This document shows positions 24,151 to 30,042 of a DNA stretch of 30,278 bases, in pieces. Under the pieces are notes generated by a model, which saw only the letters and a program-made list of their open reading frames with translations, was not told the DNA's origin and did not search any database. The position numbers and the translations under genes are program-made. The stretch is from a virus. Position 1 is the stretch's first letter; each line of letters begins with the position of its first letter. The DNA lies in IMG/VR virus record IMGVR_UViG_3300021963_000461, positions 1-30,278 of that record. One strand, written 5' to 3'.

Positions 24151-24528
24151 ACGGCACAGACTCCAAAGGAGCGTCTGGAGTGGGTCCAACGCTATCGCAA
24201 AGCGAATCCCGCTAGGGTACTGCTCGCTCTAGCCAGGCAGCGGTCAAGACAGACTGGTGTGGCGTTTGGAATAACGGAAAAAGACATCAAAATCCCCAAG
24301 CGTTGTCCGGCCTTGGGGGTGTTACTAAAACAGGGTACGGCAAGAAGGAGGATAGCCCAGTCCCCTACCCTAGACCGCATAAACCCAGCCCTAGGTTATG
24401 TGCCTGGGAACGTGATAGTCATATCCTACATGGCTAACACGATTAAGAGCAACGCAGACTACCGACAGATTGGTAGGGTCTACAGGTGGCTGAAACGGTT
24501 GACCCGCAAGAAGAAGCGTACACCCTAG
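24151..24528 (+). CDS. HNH-like phage endonuclease family protein (probable ACG start)
   Basis: A 125-residue basic protein of a small phage family with the pattern 'CPALGVLL...SPTLDRINPALGYVPGNVIVISYMANTIKSNA' (from about residue 52). The LDRI, GY-x-x-GN and AN-x-IK positions resemble an HNH/endonuclease VII-type metal finger, but no cleavage activity is proven for the family. The first standard start in frame is GTG 24259, which would cut off family-like sequence (AQTPKERLEWVQRYRKANPARVLLALARQRSRQTGVAF). The frame is open back to a TAG at 24145, and ACG at 24151 is followed by GCACAG, so I place an ACG start there, 7 nt after the previous stop. CTG 24175 is the alternative. The C-terminus is very basic (RKKKRTP). 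Confidence 0.65.
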   Translation, partial: TAQTPKERLEWVQRYRKANPARVLLALARQRSRQTGVAFGITEKDIKIPKRCPALGVLLKQGTARRRIAQSPTLDRINPALGYVPGNVIVISYMANTIKSNADYRQIGRVYRWLKRLTRKKKRTP

Positions 24529-24535
24529 TAAGGGT

Positions 24536-24664
24536 ATGATCCTCGCCCTAATCTCCCTCGCCCTCGGCTTCGCCGGTGGGTTCTACGCTGGCATCAAGAA
24601 TGCCAATTCTTCCAAGGTCTCCAAGGCCAAGGAACTCGCCGACATCTTCAAGTCCAAGGAGTGA
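24536..24664 (+). CDS. Tiny single-TM membrane protein (42 aa)
   Basis: MILALISLALGFAGGFYAGI gives one membrane segment right at the N-terminus. A basic, helical tail follows (KNANSSKVSKAKELADIFKSKE). The size and the small-residue helix (GFAGGFYAG) are usual for small phage membrane proteins near lysis genes. Its stop overlaps the next ATG (TGATG), so it is translationally coupled to the lipoprotein gene. There is no Shine-Dalgarno; the start is 7 nt after the HNH-like gene. A pinholin- or antiholin-like role is possible but unproven. Confidence 0.6.
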   Translation: MILALISLALGFAGGFYAGIKNANSSKVSKAKELADIFKSKE

Positions 24665-25368
24665 TGTGGCGTTTTCTGCCAGTCGTACTGATTGCGCTGG
24701 CAGGATGCTCATCCAAGCCGGAGCTGCCAGTTCAGCCCCCCGCTCCTACAAAGCCAGATGCCGTTCAGACCCTAGGCAAGGACTTGGACAAGACCGATCA
24801 TAGGGTAGGTGCAGCCTTGGTCGCAATCGAGCGTAACGCAGATAAGCCCAAGGTCGTAGTTGCCGAGTCTCGCCTAGCCCAGTCATACCTCCCCCCTCCC
24901 CCGCCTGCGGACGTCGAATTCGCATTGGCTCGCGCAGCCAAGGGTAGCGACGTGGACTACGCCAAGCAGATGGCCTTCGGCCGGCAGCTGGCTACGGCTG
25001 TCAATAAGGCGTGGGAAAGGCTTGAGGCCGACCAGGCTGAAGCCAAGCGGGTGTCAGACCTAAAGGACAAGAAGATTGCCGAGCTGACCGAGAAGATTGA
25101 GCAAGGGAAGAAGGACATATGGACTATGGCTGGCGTTGCATTGGCAGTTCTCGGCGGGGTGGTGACTGCTCTAGTAGGTCCACGCACCGGCATCCCCTTG
25201 CTGCTGTGCGGGGGTGCAATCGGGGCATTCCCCTTCGTGGTGGATAGTCCGTATTTTAACTATATCGCCGGAGGCTCCCTGGCCGCTGGGTGTGGACTGA
25301 TGCTATACCTACTGTGGGATTACGTCCGTGACAAAGCCAATGAAACCAAGACCAAAGATCAAGGTTGA
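24664..25368 (+). CDS. Lipoprotein with periplasmic coiled coil and C-terminal membrane segments (possible unimolecular spanin)
   Basis: A 234-residue protein; I chose ATG 24664 rather than GTG 24661 because of the TGATG overlap. It starts with a short lipoprotein signal: MWRFLPVVLIALAG followed by Cys15-Ser-Ser. After a Pro-rich segment (LPPPPPADVE, about 75) there is a charged coiled coil (about 113-151, ERLEADQAEAKRVSDLKDKKIAELTEK). Up to three hydrophobic segments follow (about 153-172, 176-195, 199-220) and a charged tail. An N-terminal lipid anchor plus C-terminal inner-membrane segments is the layout of unimolecular spanins, which fuse inner and outer membranes at lysis; known examples have one C-terminal TM, so three is atypical. 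It lies two genes from the holin. Confidence 0.6.
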   Translation: MWRFLPVVLIALAGCSSKPELPVQPPAPTKPDAVQTLGKDLDKTDHRVGAALVAIERNADKPKVVVAESRLAQSYLPPPPPADVEFALARAAKGSDVDYAKQMAFGRQLATAVNKAWERLEADQAEAKRVSDLKDKKIAELTEKIEQGKKDIWTMAGVALAVLGGVVTALVGPRTGIPLLLCGGAIGAFPFVVDSPYFNYIAGGSLAAGCGLMLYLLWDYVRDKANETKTKDQG

Positions 25369-25606
25369 GTTTAGGGGGCTGGGCGAACAACCGCCCACCA
25401 ACTCTAACAGCACGGACTTCGGCCAAGCCGACAAGGCTACCGGCGAGGTGACTCTGGATCCGCGACAGCCGGAGTCGGAGATGCTGGATTCGGCAGTACA
25501 CGAATTTCTTCACGTCGCCTGTCCATACATGGCTGAAAAGAATGTGGCTACAACGGCGACCATCGTAGCCGAAGCCCTCTGGAAGATGGGATACAGACGC
25601 CGATGA
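25340..25606 (+). CDS. Mini HExxH (zincin-like) protein
   Basis: An 88-residue protein with a clear zinc-metallopeptidase motif: H54-E55-F56-L57-H58 in SAVHEFLHVACPYMAEKNV. E65 or a nearby residue is a possible third ligand. It ends IVAEALWKMGYRR, an ending shared by a family of short phage proteins with 'D-x-x-x-HE-x-x-H...LW-x-x-GYR'. Substrate and activity are unknown to me. I chose ATG 25340 (MKPRPKIKVEF) rather than GTG 25328; it overlaps the end of the lipoprotein gene by 29 nt. The stop overlaps the holin start (ATGA), so it sits inside the lysis block, but a lysis role is only inference. Confidence 0.7.
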   Translation: MKPRPKIKVEFRGLGEQPPTNSNSTDFGQADKATGEVTLDPRQPESEMLDSAVHEFLHVACPYMAEKNVATTATIVAEALWKMGYRRR

Positions 25607-25968
25607 AGCCACCGGATGAAGCCCAGTCTGGTGCTGATCTCGTCGCGCACCTCAAACAAGGCGGCTTCACGGCGGCTCTTATTGGTATGGCCGGCATGGT
25701 GGCGAAGATCCTCCTTTCAAATGACGCGGAGATGACGGTGGGCAAAGCAGCTCGCCACGTCCTAGCCGCTGGTATCGTCGCCTGGCTGGTCGGCCAGGGG
25801 CTACAGGAAGTGGCTATGTCGCAGGGACTGAAGACAGCCTGCATCGGCGTAGCCGGAGCAGCCGCTACGCACATCGTTGATTATGCCATCGCCTGGGTTA
25901 AGGCGAAAGGGGAGGCGGAGGTTGCCAAGGTCAAGAAGGGAGGCAGCCGTGGTAAAAGGAAAAAGTAA
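25603..25968 (+). CDS. Holin (LydA / holin superfamily III-like)
   Basis: A 121-residue protein with the layout of LydA-type phage holins: an amphipathic N-terminus (GADLVAHLKQGGFTAALIGMAGMVAKILLSND), then two more hydrophobic helices (RHVLAAGIVAWLVGQGLQEVAM and LKTACIGVAGAAATHIVDYAIAWV). A highly basic tail (KVKKGGSRGKRKK) is typical of holins. It would form the inner-membrane lesion that triggers lysis. It is coupled to the HExxH gene by an ATGA overlap and followed 4 nt later by a two-TM protein. No endolysin is recognisable near it. Confidence 0.75.
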   Translation: MKPPDEAQSGADLVAHLKQGGFTAALIGMAGMVAKILLSNDAEMTVGKAARHVLAAGIVAWLVGQGLQEVAMSQGLKTACIGVAGAAATHIVDYAIAWVKAKGEAEVAKVKKGGSRGKRKK

Positions 25969-25972
25969 AGGC

Positions 25973-26263
25973 ATGCCGACTCTTGAGGTCGCTCTGGTCG
26001 GTACGCTGTTCATTGCGGATGCCGTTTGTGTACGGCTCTGGATGATAATGGAAGACATCCGTCTGGCTCTGACAGACCCGGGTGCGATGGCTATCATCGT
26101 CACCGAGGACTCGATCAAGAGTGATAGCGCGCGAGTAGAGAACCAACTGAACACAGCTCGCTCGGCCTTTGAGGATACCGAGCGAGCTACTGCGGTGTTC
26201 AGCGTATGTCTGGCTCTGATTACCCTAGCCCTGCTCTTGAGAATGGTCAGAGCCAAGCGTTGA
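25973..26263 (+). CDS. Small two-TM membrane protein, lysis block, unknown
   Basis: A 96-residue protein (MPTLEVALVGTLFIADAVCVRLW...) with an N-terminal membrane segment (about 5-25), a 45-residue polar middle (DSIKSDSARVENQLNTARSAFEDTERA) that may form a coiled coil, and a second segment near the C-terminus (AVFSVCLALITLALLLRMV). I take ATG 25973, 4 nt after the holin stop; GTG 25949 would overlap the holin gene. Two TMs around a helical middle could fit a holin partner or i-spanin-like protein, but I recognise no family. Its last 39 bases overlap the 3' end of the opposing integrase gene. Confidence 0.6.
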   Translation: MPTLEVALVGTLFIADAVCVRLWMIMEDIRLALTDPGAMAIIVTEDSIKSDSARVENQLNTARSAFEDTERATAVFSVCLALITLALLLRMVRAKR

Positions 26264-27310
26264 CCTTTGCAGGGTGCGCCAGTTCACCGCACCACGGAGG
26301 TGGTCTGGACAATGGTGGGCATATACTCTTACGACTGTAGCCAGCGTATCCCCAAGAACACCGGCTACCTCAAACAACGGAACTCCAGCCTGTGCTGCAA
26401 GGGTTGCCCAGGTGTGCCGCAGCGTGTGTGGAGTCACGTCTTCGTAGCCCTTTCCTGCCGCCATTATGAGGGCGTCGAAATGATGCTGAATTGAGTACGG
26501 AGTATCCATAACCCACTCGCATTCCGGAAGCCGTTCATCGTTAGCCCTAGCAAGCACCGAGTAGCAAAGGTCTGACATAGGTACGGCAACACGCCTTTTC
26601 TTGGTGCGCTTGTTTCCGTCGTTCTGGTAGTGGATCAACCTACGGCCTAGGTCTACTTGGCTCCACCGAAGAGACAGGACGCTGTTCTTACGAGCAGCCG
26701 TCTCTGATGCCACCACCACGAATCGGTAGAGTCTGGACAGACGCTCGCCTGGGTAAAGTTCAGAGGCTATACGGACAAATGTATCAAGCTGGCTTTCCGT
26801 CAGCCACAGATCCTTTGGAGGAGGGGCATCCGGAAGGATGATGGTCGGAGCATCCTTTGCGTCAACGCGCTTGAATGTGACTGCGTGGTTGATGGCCGCC
26901 ACAAGGCAGTTCAACTCACGACGGAGAGTGCCGTCTCCGACCTTCCTTCCGTTGACCTTGCCAGCCTTGCGATCATCCCTGTATTTCTTCATCACGCTCG
27001 GAGTGAGGGCGGACACTTCGTATGATCCAAGCCCTGCGGTAAGCACCTTGATGCAGTCTTCCTGCCTCTGCTTATCAGTCACGTTCTCATCGACATGCTC
27101 CTCCGAGTATGCCGACAAAACCTGGCCTACGGAGGCTTGCTTGGGCTTCGGTGCGGTCACCTTGAGGAGGTAAGTGGCGAGGGCTTTCTCTGCCTCACCC
27201 TTGTCCTTGGTGTTGCAAGAAACACGCTTGGTGACTCGGTCTTGAGTCCATCTGATTTCGTAGTTTCCTGCCGTATTTACGGCCAATTTCGGTGTGTTCG
27301 GAATTCTCAT
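26225..27310 (-). CDS. int: Tyrosine recombinase / phage integrase
   Basis: A 361-residue integrase from the Met at 27310 (MRIPNTPK); the upstream Met at 27340 would overlap the control region. It has an N-terminal arm-type beta domain (NYEIRWTQDRVTKRVSCNT), a helical core-binding domain (about 60-165) and a C-terminal catalytic domain. Visible catalytic residues: Arg207 (SETAARKNSVLSLRW), the basic beta-hairpin (NKRTKKRRVAVP, Lys about 234-238), His295 and Arg298 (HTLRHTWAT) and the nucleophile Tyr330 (VRVYAHH). The usual LGH motif reads LGD (Asp321), an unusual change at the second histidine/tryptophan position. It catalyses site-specific insertion and excision of phage DNA. Its 3' end overlaps the lysis-block gene. 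Confidence 0.92.
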   Translation of the reverse strand: MRIPNTPKLAVNTAGNYEIRWTQDRVTKRVSCNTKDKGEAEKALATYLLKVTAPKPKQASVGQVLSAYSEEHVDENVTDKQRQEDCIKVLTAGLGSYEVSALTPSVMKKYRDDRKAGKVNGRKVGDGTLRRELNCLVAAINHAVTFKRVDAKDAPTIILPDAPPPKDLWLTESQLDTFVRIASELYPGERLSRLYRFVVVASETAARKNSVLSLRWSQVDLGRRLIHYQNDGNKRTKKRRVAVPMSDLCYSVLARANDERLPECEWVMDTPYSIQHHFDALIMAAGKGYEDVTPHTLRHTWATLAAQAGVPLFEVAGVLGDTLATVVRVYAHHCPDHLRGAVNWRTLQRSTLGSDHSQEQG

Positions 27311-27437
27311 AGTTTTGTTGGGCAGTAACAGAAGTCCCACATAATGTAGGTGTCGTCAAGCATTGAAGATTTTTCACTTTGTGCGTTGACCTACGATCCG
27401 CGCTCCTCCAACTTGTACCACATCGGAACCCAACGCC
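27311..27437. promoter_or_regulatory. Integrase/regulator divergent control region
   Basis: 127 bp between the divergent integrase and HTH-like genes. It contains a rightward candidate promoter TTGGGC (27318-27323), 16 bp, CATAAT (27340-27345). A second possible -35, TTGACC, lies at 27386-27391, with only a weak -10 near 27409. A 15-bp palindrome overlaps the first -10. This is the expected place for lysogeny control signals. Confidence 0.5.
27336..27350. promoter_or_regulatory. Imperfect 15-bp palindrome overlapping a -10, operator candidate
   Basis: CCCACATAATGTAGG: the outer CC/GG and inner ACAT/ATGT arms are symmetric, with one mismatch. It covers the candidate -10 CATAAT (27340-27345), so bound protein would block rightward transcription. 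Confidence 0.45.
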
Positions 27438-27731
27438 GTGATTTCCACTCGCATCGACACTCGCAAACTTGTTGCCCGCTTTGGCGGACGCAGCGAACTG
27501 CATCGCAGACTCCAGGCTCGCGGTTACGAACTTTCGATCAAGACGATTGAGAAGTGGATGGAGCGTGACTCCGTCCCGACCTACCGGATTGTCCAGATGC
27601 TTGAACTCGCCCAGTACGAGAAGAAGCCTCTCAACTTGAACGACTACATCCAGCCGGCTCCCAACGCCGACAAGGAAATTTCCCCCCACCGACATGAAAA
27701 CCAGAAAAGCACAGTCCGCTCGGACGGCTAG
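27438..27731 (+). CDS. Small putative HTH DNA-binding regulator
   Basis: A 97-residue protein with GTG as the only standard start in frame after a TGA at 27387. Residues 8-57 (TRKLVARFGGRSELHRRLQARGYELSIKTIEKWMERDSVPTYRIVQMLELAQ) have the spacing of a compact Cro/YdaS-like helix-turn-helix: F-G-G...L...L-x-x-x-G-x-x-x-S-x-x-T-I-x-K-W...V-P-x-x-R. The C-terminus is polar and probably disordered. It is divergent from the integrase across a palindrome-bearing control region and heads the replication genes, so it is probably a lysogeny or early regulator. It overlaps the next gene by 38 nt in another frame. Confidence 0.65.
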   Translation: MISTRIDTRKLVARFGGRSELHRRLQARGYELSIKTIEKWMERDSVPTYRIVQMLELAQYEKKPLNLNDYIQPAPNADKEISPHRHENQKSTVRSDG

Positions 27732-28146
27732 TTCTCCGCAGAGCCTCACGCTCGAAGAGATCCGTTCCGCCATCACCACCCAAGAGTCCATCATCGACGC
27801 CGCCAAGGCGCAGATGGATATCCTCACCACGGAACTTCGTTCCCGCTTTGAGAGTCGCCTCAACCAGGCTCTCACCGAGCAGAATAAGAAGCACGGCCAG
27901 CACACCTTTGAGGTGGACGGCCACAAGCTGACCGCCGAGATCACCGCCCGCGTGAAGTGGGACTCCAGCAAACTGGAGAAGGTGGCATACTCGATGCCTT
28001 GGGCTGACGTTCAGCGCATCTTCAAGGTCGAGTTCTCCGTGCCGGAGAAGACCTTCTCCACCATCACCGATGCCAAGCTCCTCGACCAGTTGGTCGAAGC
28101 CCGCACCGTCAAGTACAGCGACCCCAAGGTCGTCTTTGCCGAATAA
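27694..28146 (+). CDS. Conserved phage protein in replication/recombination operon, unknown
   Basis: A 150-residue protein with a long helical first half (SLTLEEIRSAITTQESIIDAAKAQMDILTTELRSRFESRLNQAL) that may be a coiled coil. A beta-rich second half follows (HTFEVDGHKLTAEITARVKWDSSKLEKVAYSMPWADVQRIFKVEFSVPEKTFSTI) and ends ARTVKYSDPKVVFAE. Proteins with this 'V-x-W-D...L...F-K-V-x-x-S-V-x-E-K...ART-V' pattern commonly accompany phage RecA-like ATPases and exonucleases; no function is established to my knowledge. The leader is C/A-rich without a Shine-Dalgarno. It is followed after 20 nt by the ATPase. Confidence 0.7.
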   Translation: MKTRKAQSARTASSPQSLTLEEIRSAITTQESIIDAAKAQMDILTTELRSRFESRLNQALTEQNKKHGQHTFEVDGHKLTAEITARVKWDSSKLEKVAYSMPWADVQRIFKVEFSVPEKTFSTITDAKLLDQLVEARTVKYSDPKVVFAE

Positions 28147-28166
28147 TCTCCCAACCCAGAAATACC

Positions 28167-29012
28167 ATGCGTATCATCAAAGCCGACGACCGCCTCAAGG
28201 CAGTCCAGAAAATCAACATCGCACTCTTCGGCCCGTCCGGAGTGGGCAAGACCACCCTCGCTCGGACGCTCCCCGAGGAATCCACGCTCTTCGTGGATCT
28301 GGAGGCTGGCACTCTCGCCATCCAAGACTGGCGTGGCGATGTCATCGATGTCCGTGCCGCCGCCCAGGAGTACACCAAGTACCCTTGGGAAATCGCCCGC
28401 GCCCTCGCCCTGTACATCGGTGGTCACGACCCCAGCGATGCTGCCGGTCCCTACTCCAAGCCTGTCTACGATGCCGTAGCCAAGGCTTTCGAGGGCATCA
28501 ACCTCGACAAGTACGAGACCATCTTCGTGGACTCCATCACCGTCGCCTCCCGAGAGTGCTTCAAGTGGGCGAAGACCCAGCCCGAAGCCTTCTCCGAGAA
28601 GACCGGCAAGCCCGACAATCGTGGCGCATACGGCCTCCTCGGGCAGGAGATGATCCGCTGGCTGACCCACCTCCAGCACTCCAGCAAGTCGGTCATCACC
28701 GTCGGTATCCTCGATGCCGAAAAGGATGACCTCAATCGCATCACTTGGACTCCGCAGATTGAAGGGTCGAAGACTGGCAAGGAGCTTCCCGGCATCTTTG
28801 ACCAGGTCTGCACGATCCAGAACTTCAAGCAGGAGGACGGCTCTCTCTACCGAGGCATCTGTTGCCAGCAGCAGAACCCTTGGGGTTACCCTGCCAAAGA
28901 CCGCTCTGGTCGCCTTGAACTCATCGAGCCTCCGCACCTCGGCAAGCTGATGAAGAAAATCCGCGAAGGTAAGCGTATCGACACCAACATCGTCACCACG
29001 CTCCCCGCCTAA
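28167..29012 (+). CDS. RecA-like P-loop ATPase (AAA_24 / Sak4-type), recombination or replication
   Basis: A 281-residue protein with Walker A GPSGVGKTT (22-30), Walker B TIFVDS (to Ser123, with Asp122) and a QQQNPWGYP segment near 245 (about 28870-28900). This is the layout of phage 'nucleotide-binding' ATPases of the AAA_24/Sak4 group, short RecA/RadB relatives that promote single-strand annealing or strand exchange together with the phage SSB. The next gene is an SSB-like protein, the usual Sak4 partner. The start has a C/A-rich leader without a Shine-Dalgarno (CTCCCAACCCAGAAATACC). Family assignment is firm; exact activity is inferred. Confidence 0.87.
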   Translation: MRIIKADDRLKAVQKINIALFGPSGVGKTTLARTLPEESTLFVDLEAGTLAIQDWRGDVIDVRAAAQEYTKYPWEIARALALYIGGHDPSDAAGPYSKPVYDAVAKAFEGINLDKYETIFVDSITVASRECFKWAKTQPEAFSEKTGKPDNRGAYGLLGQEMIRWLTHLQHSSKSVITVGILDAEKDDLNRITWTPQIEGSKTGKELPGIFDQVCTIQNFKQEDGSLYRGICCQQQNPWGYPAKDRSGRLELIEPPHLGKLMKKIREGKRIDTNIVTTLPA

Positions 29013-29043
29013 TCTCCCCCCCAAAAACACACACAACACACAC

Positions 29044-29655
29044 ATGGACTACGAAAATCCGTTCTCCCCCACCTCCGGCGCTGGTTCGGCTCCGGAACTC
29101 ATCCCCACCGGGACGCTCGCCTGGGCCATCATCAAGGTGACGGCCAAGAAGAACACCAAGGACTCGGGTGGCGAGTACTACAACCTGGAGCTGACCGTTC
29201 ACGGCGGTGAGTACGAAGGCCGCAAGGTCTTCGAGATGATCCCGAACTTCCAAGACTCCCGCAACGGAGACAAGTGGCGTTCGATGGGCGTGACCAACGT
29301 CACCCGCATCTTGGAGGCCGCTGGCTTCTTCAAGCAGTCCGACCCCGAGTCGTACAACGCCTTCAAGGGCAAGCCGTTTGAGACGATGATGAACTTCATC
29401 GACGGCCAGCGTTGCGCCATCAAGGTCAAGGTCGAGAAGAACACCGATCCGGCCTATGCCGACAAGAACAAGGTAGGCGAATGGCTCTCCCCGAACACCA
29501 CCAACCGAAGCTTCGCTGACTACCAGCGTCTCATCGGTGGACAGGCTGTCGTGGACGCTGCTCGCTCCCAGGCGTTCGCCCCTTCTGGCTCCGCCCCGGG
29601 CTTCCAGAAGCCCAGCTTCATCAAGACCCCCGGAAACTCCAACGCCCCCTTCTAA
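29044..29655 (+). CDS. Phage single-stranded-DNA-binding protein-like (DUF669 type)
   Basis: A 203-residue protein. The N-terminal half is an OB-like strand pattern: PTGTLAWAIIKVTAKKNTKDSGGEYYNLELTVHGGEYEGRKVFEMIPN, where 'G-x-Y-x-x-L-E-L-x-V-x-G-G-x-Y-x-G-R-x-x-F' is typical of DUF669-type phage SSBs. A middle segment (GVTNVTRILEAAGFFKQSDPESYNAFKGKPF) and a second strand region (QRCAIKVKVEK) follow. The C-terminal 35 residues are Pro/Ser/Gly-rich and end NSNAPF, recalling the Pro-Phe tip of bacterial SSB tails that recruits partners, but lacking the acidic residues. It follows the Sak4-type ATPase. The leader is a G-free A/C run (ACACACACAACACACAC). Confidence 0.8.
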   Translation: MDYENPFSPTSGAGSAPELIPTGTLAWAIIKVTAKKNTKDSGGEYYNLELTVHGGEYEGRKVFEMIPNFQDSRNGDKWRSMGVTNVTRILEAAGFFKQSDPESYNAFKGKPFETMMNFIDGQRCAIKVKVEKNTDPAYADKNKVGEWLSPNTTNRSFADYQRLIGGQAVVDAARSQAFAPSGSAPGFQKPSFIKTPGNSNAPF

Positions 29656-29720
29656 AGGGGCGAAGGATCTAGGCATCACAGAACCTCACCCTCCTAACGC
29701 CTAGGCCACCTTGCGAATGT

Positions 29721-29749
29721 TGCTGACATTTCAAATGAAACAGTCAGCA
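29721..29749. repeat. Interrupted 29-bp inverted repeat
   Basis: TGCTGAC (29721-29727) and GTCAGCA (29743-29749) flank TTTCA (29729-29733) and TGAAA (29736-29740), which also pair. Two nested stems of 7 and 5 bp result, separated by 1 and 2 unpaired bases. It could be an operator or a hairpin origin signal. Confidence 0.6.
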
Positions 29750-29948
29750 TATTTCTCAAGGAGGCTTTGGCTGTGTATTCTGACACAAGGGTCGGGGTAC
29801 TCTGTTCTTTCTGAAACCAAGGGCGAGAGCGAGACGACAACCTGGCCGTCGGTCCAGACACTTCCGTCCACGCTCGTAGGGATGATGCAGATGTTGGGTC
29901 TGCCTCTCTCCCCGCCCCCCACTTTCCGCGTAAGCGGGAAACTACAAC

Positions 29949-29982
29949 GGCTCCCCTCCCTACCGAAAGGCACAGGGGAGTC
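29949..29982 (+). terminator. Hairpin upstream of the helicase gene, weak terminator or leader structure
   Basis: CTCCCCT (29951-29957) pairs with AGGGGAG (29974-29980), extended by a G-U and a G-C pair to 9 bp, and is followed by TTCCCTTT. The T-tract is poor. It ends about 60 bp before the helicase ATG. Confidence 0.4.
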
Positions 29983-30042
29983 TTCCCTTTCACCGCTCGG
30001 CCCTCTCAACGATGGTTTCTCTCGGGCGGTTCTTTTGTTCCG

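Larger units (their letters stand above)
29656..30042. other. 387-bp gene-free region with inverted repeats
   Basis: No convincing coding sequence; the only long frame (29711-30046) looks random in composition. Visible structure: a 6-bp hairpin at the SSB stop (29646-29660, CCCCTT/AAGGGG), a CTAGGC/GCCTAG pair, a 29-bp interrupted palindrome at 29721-29749 and a 9-bp hairpin at 29949-29982. It lies between SSB and helicase genes, so an origin, a small RNA or a regulated leader are possible. No tRNA could be folded by eye. Confidence 0.55.

Noticed and set aside
28011-29045. 344-residue minus-strand open frame opposite the RecA-like ATPase
   Set aside because: Shadow of the ATPase gene; low-quality Gly/Val/Leu-rich sequence, no motifs, no leader of the kind seen here.
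29757-29763. Apparent Shine-Dalgarno AAGGAGG in the gene-free region
   Set aside because: No plausible start codon leading to a believable protein follows at normal spacing.
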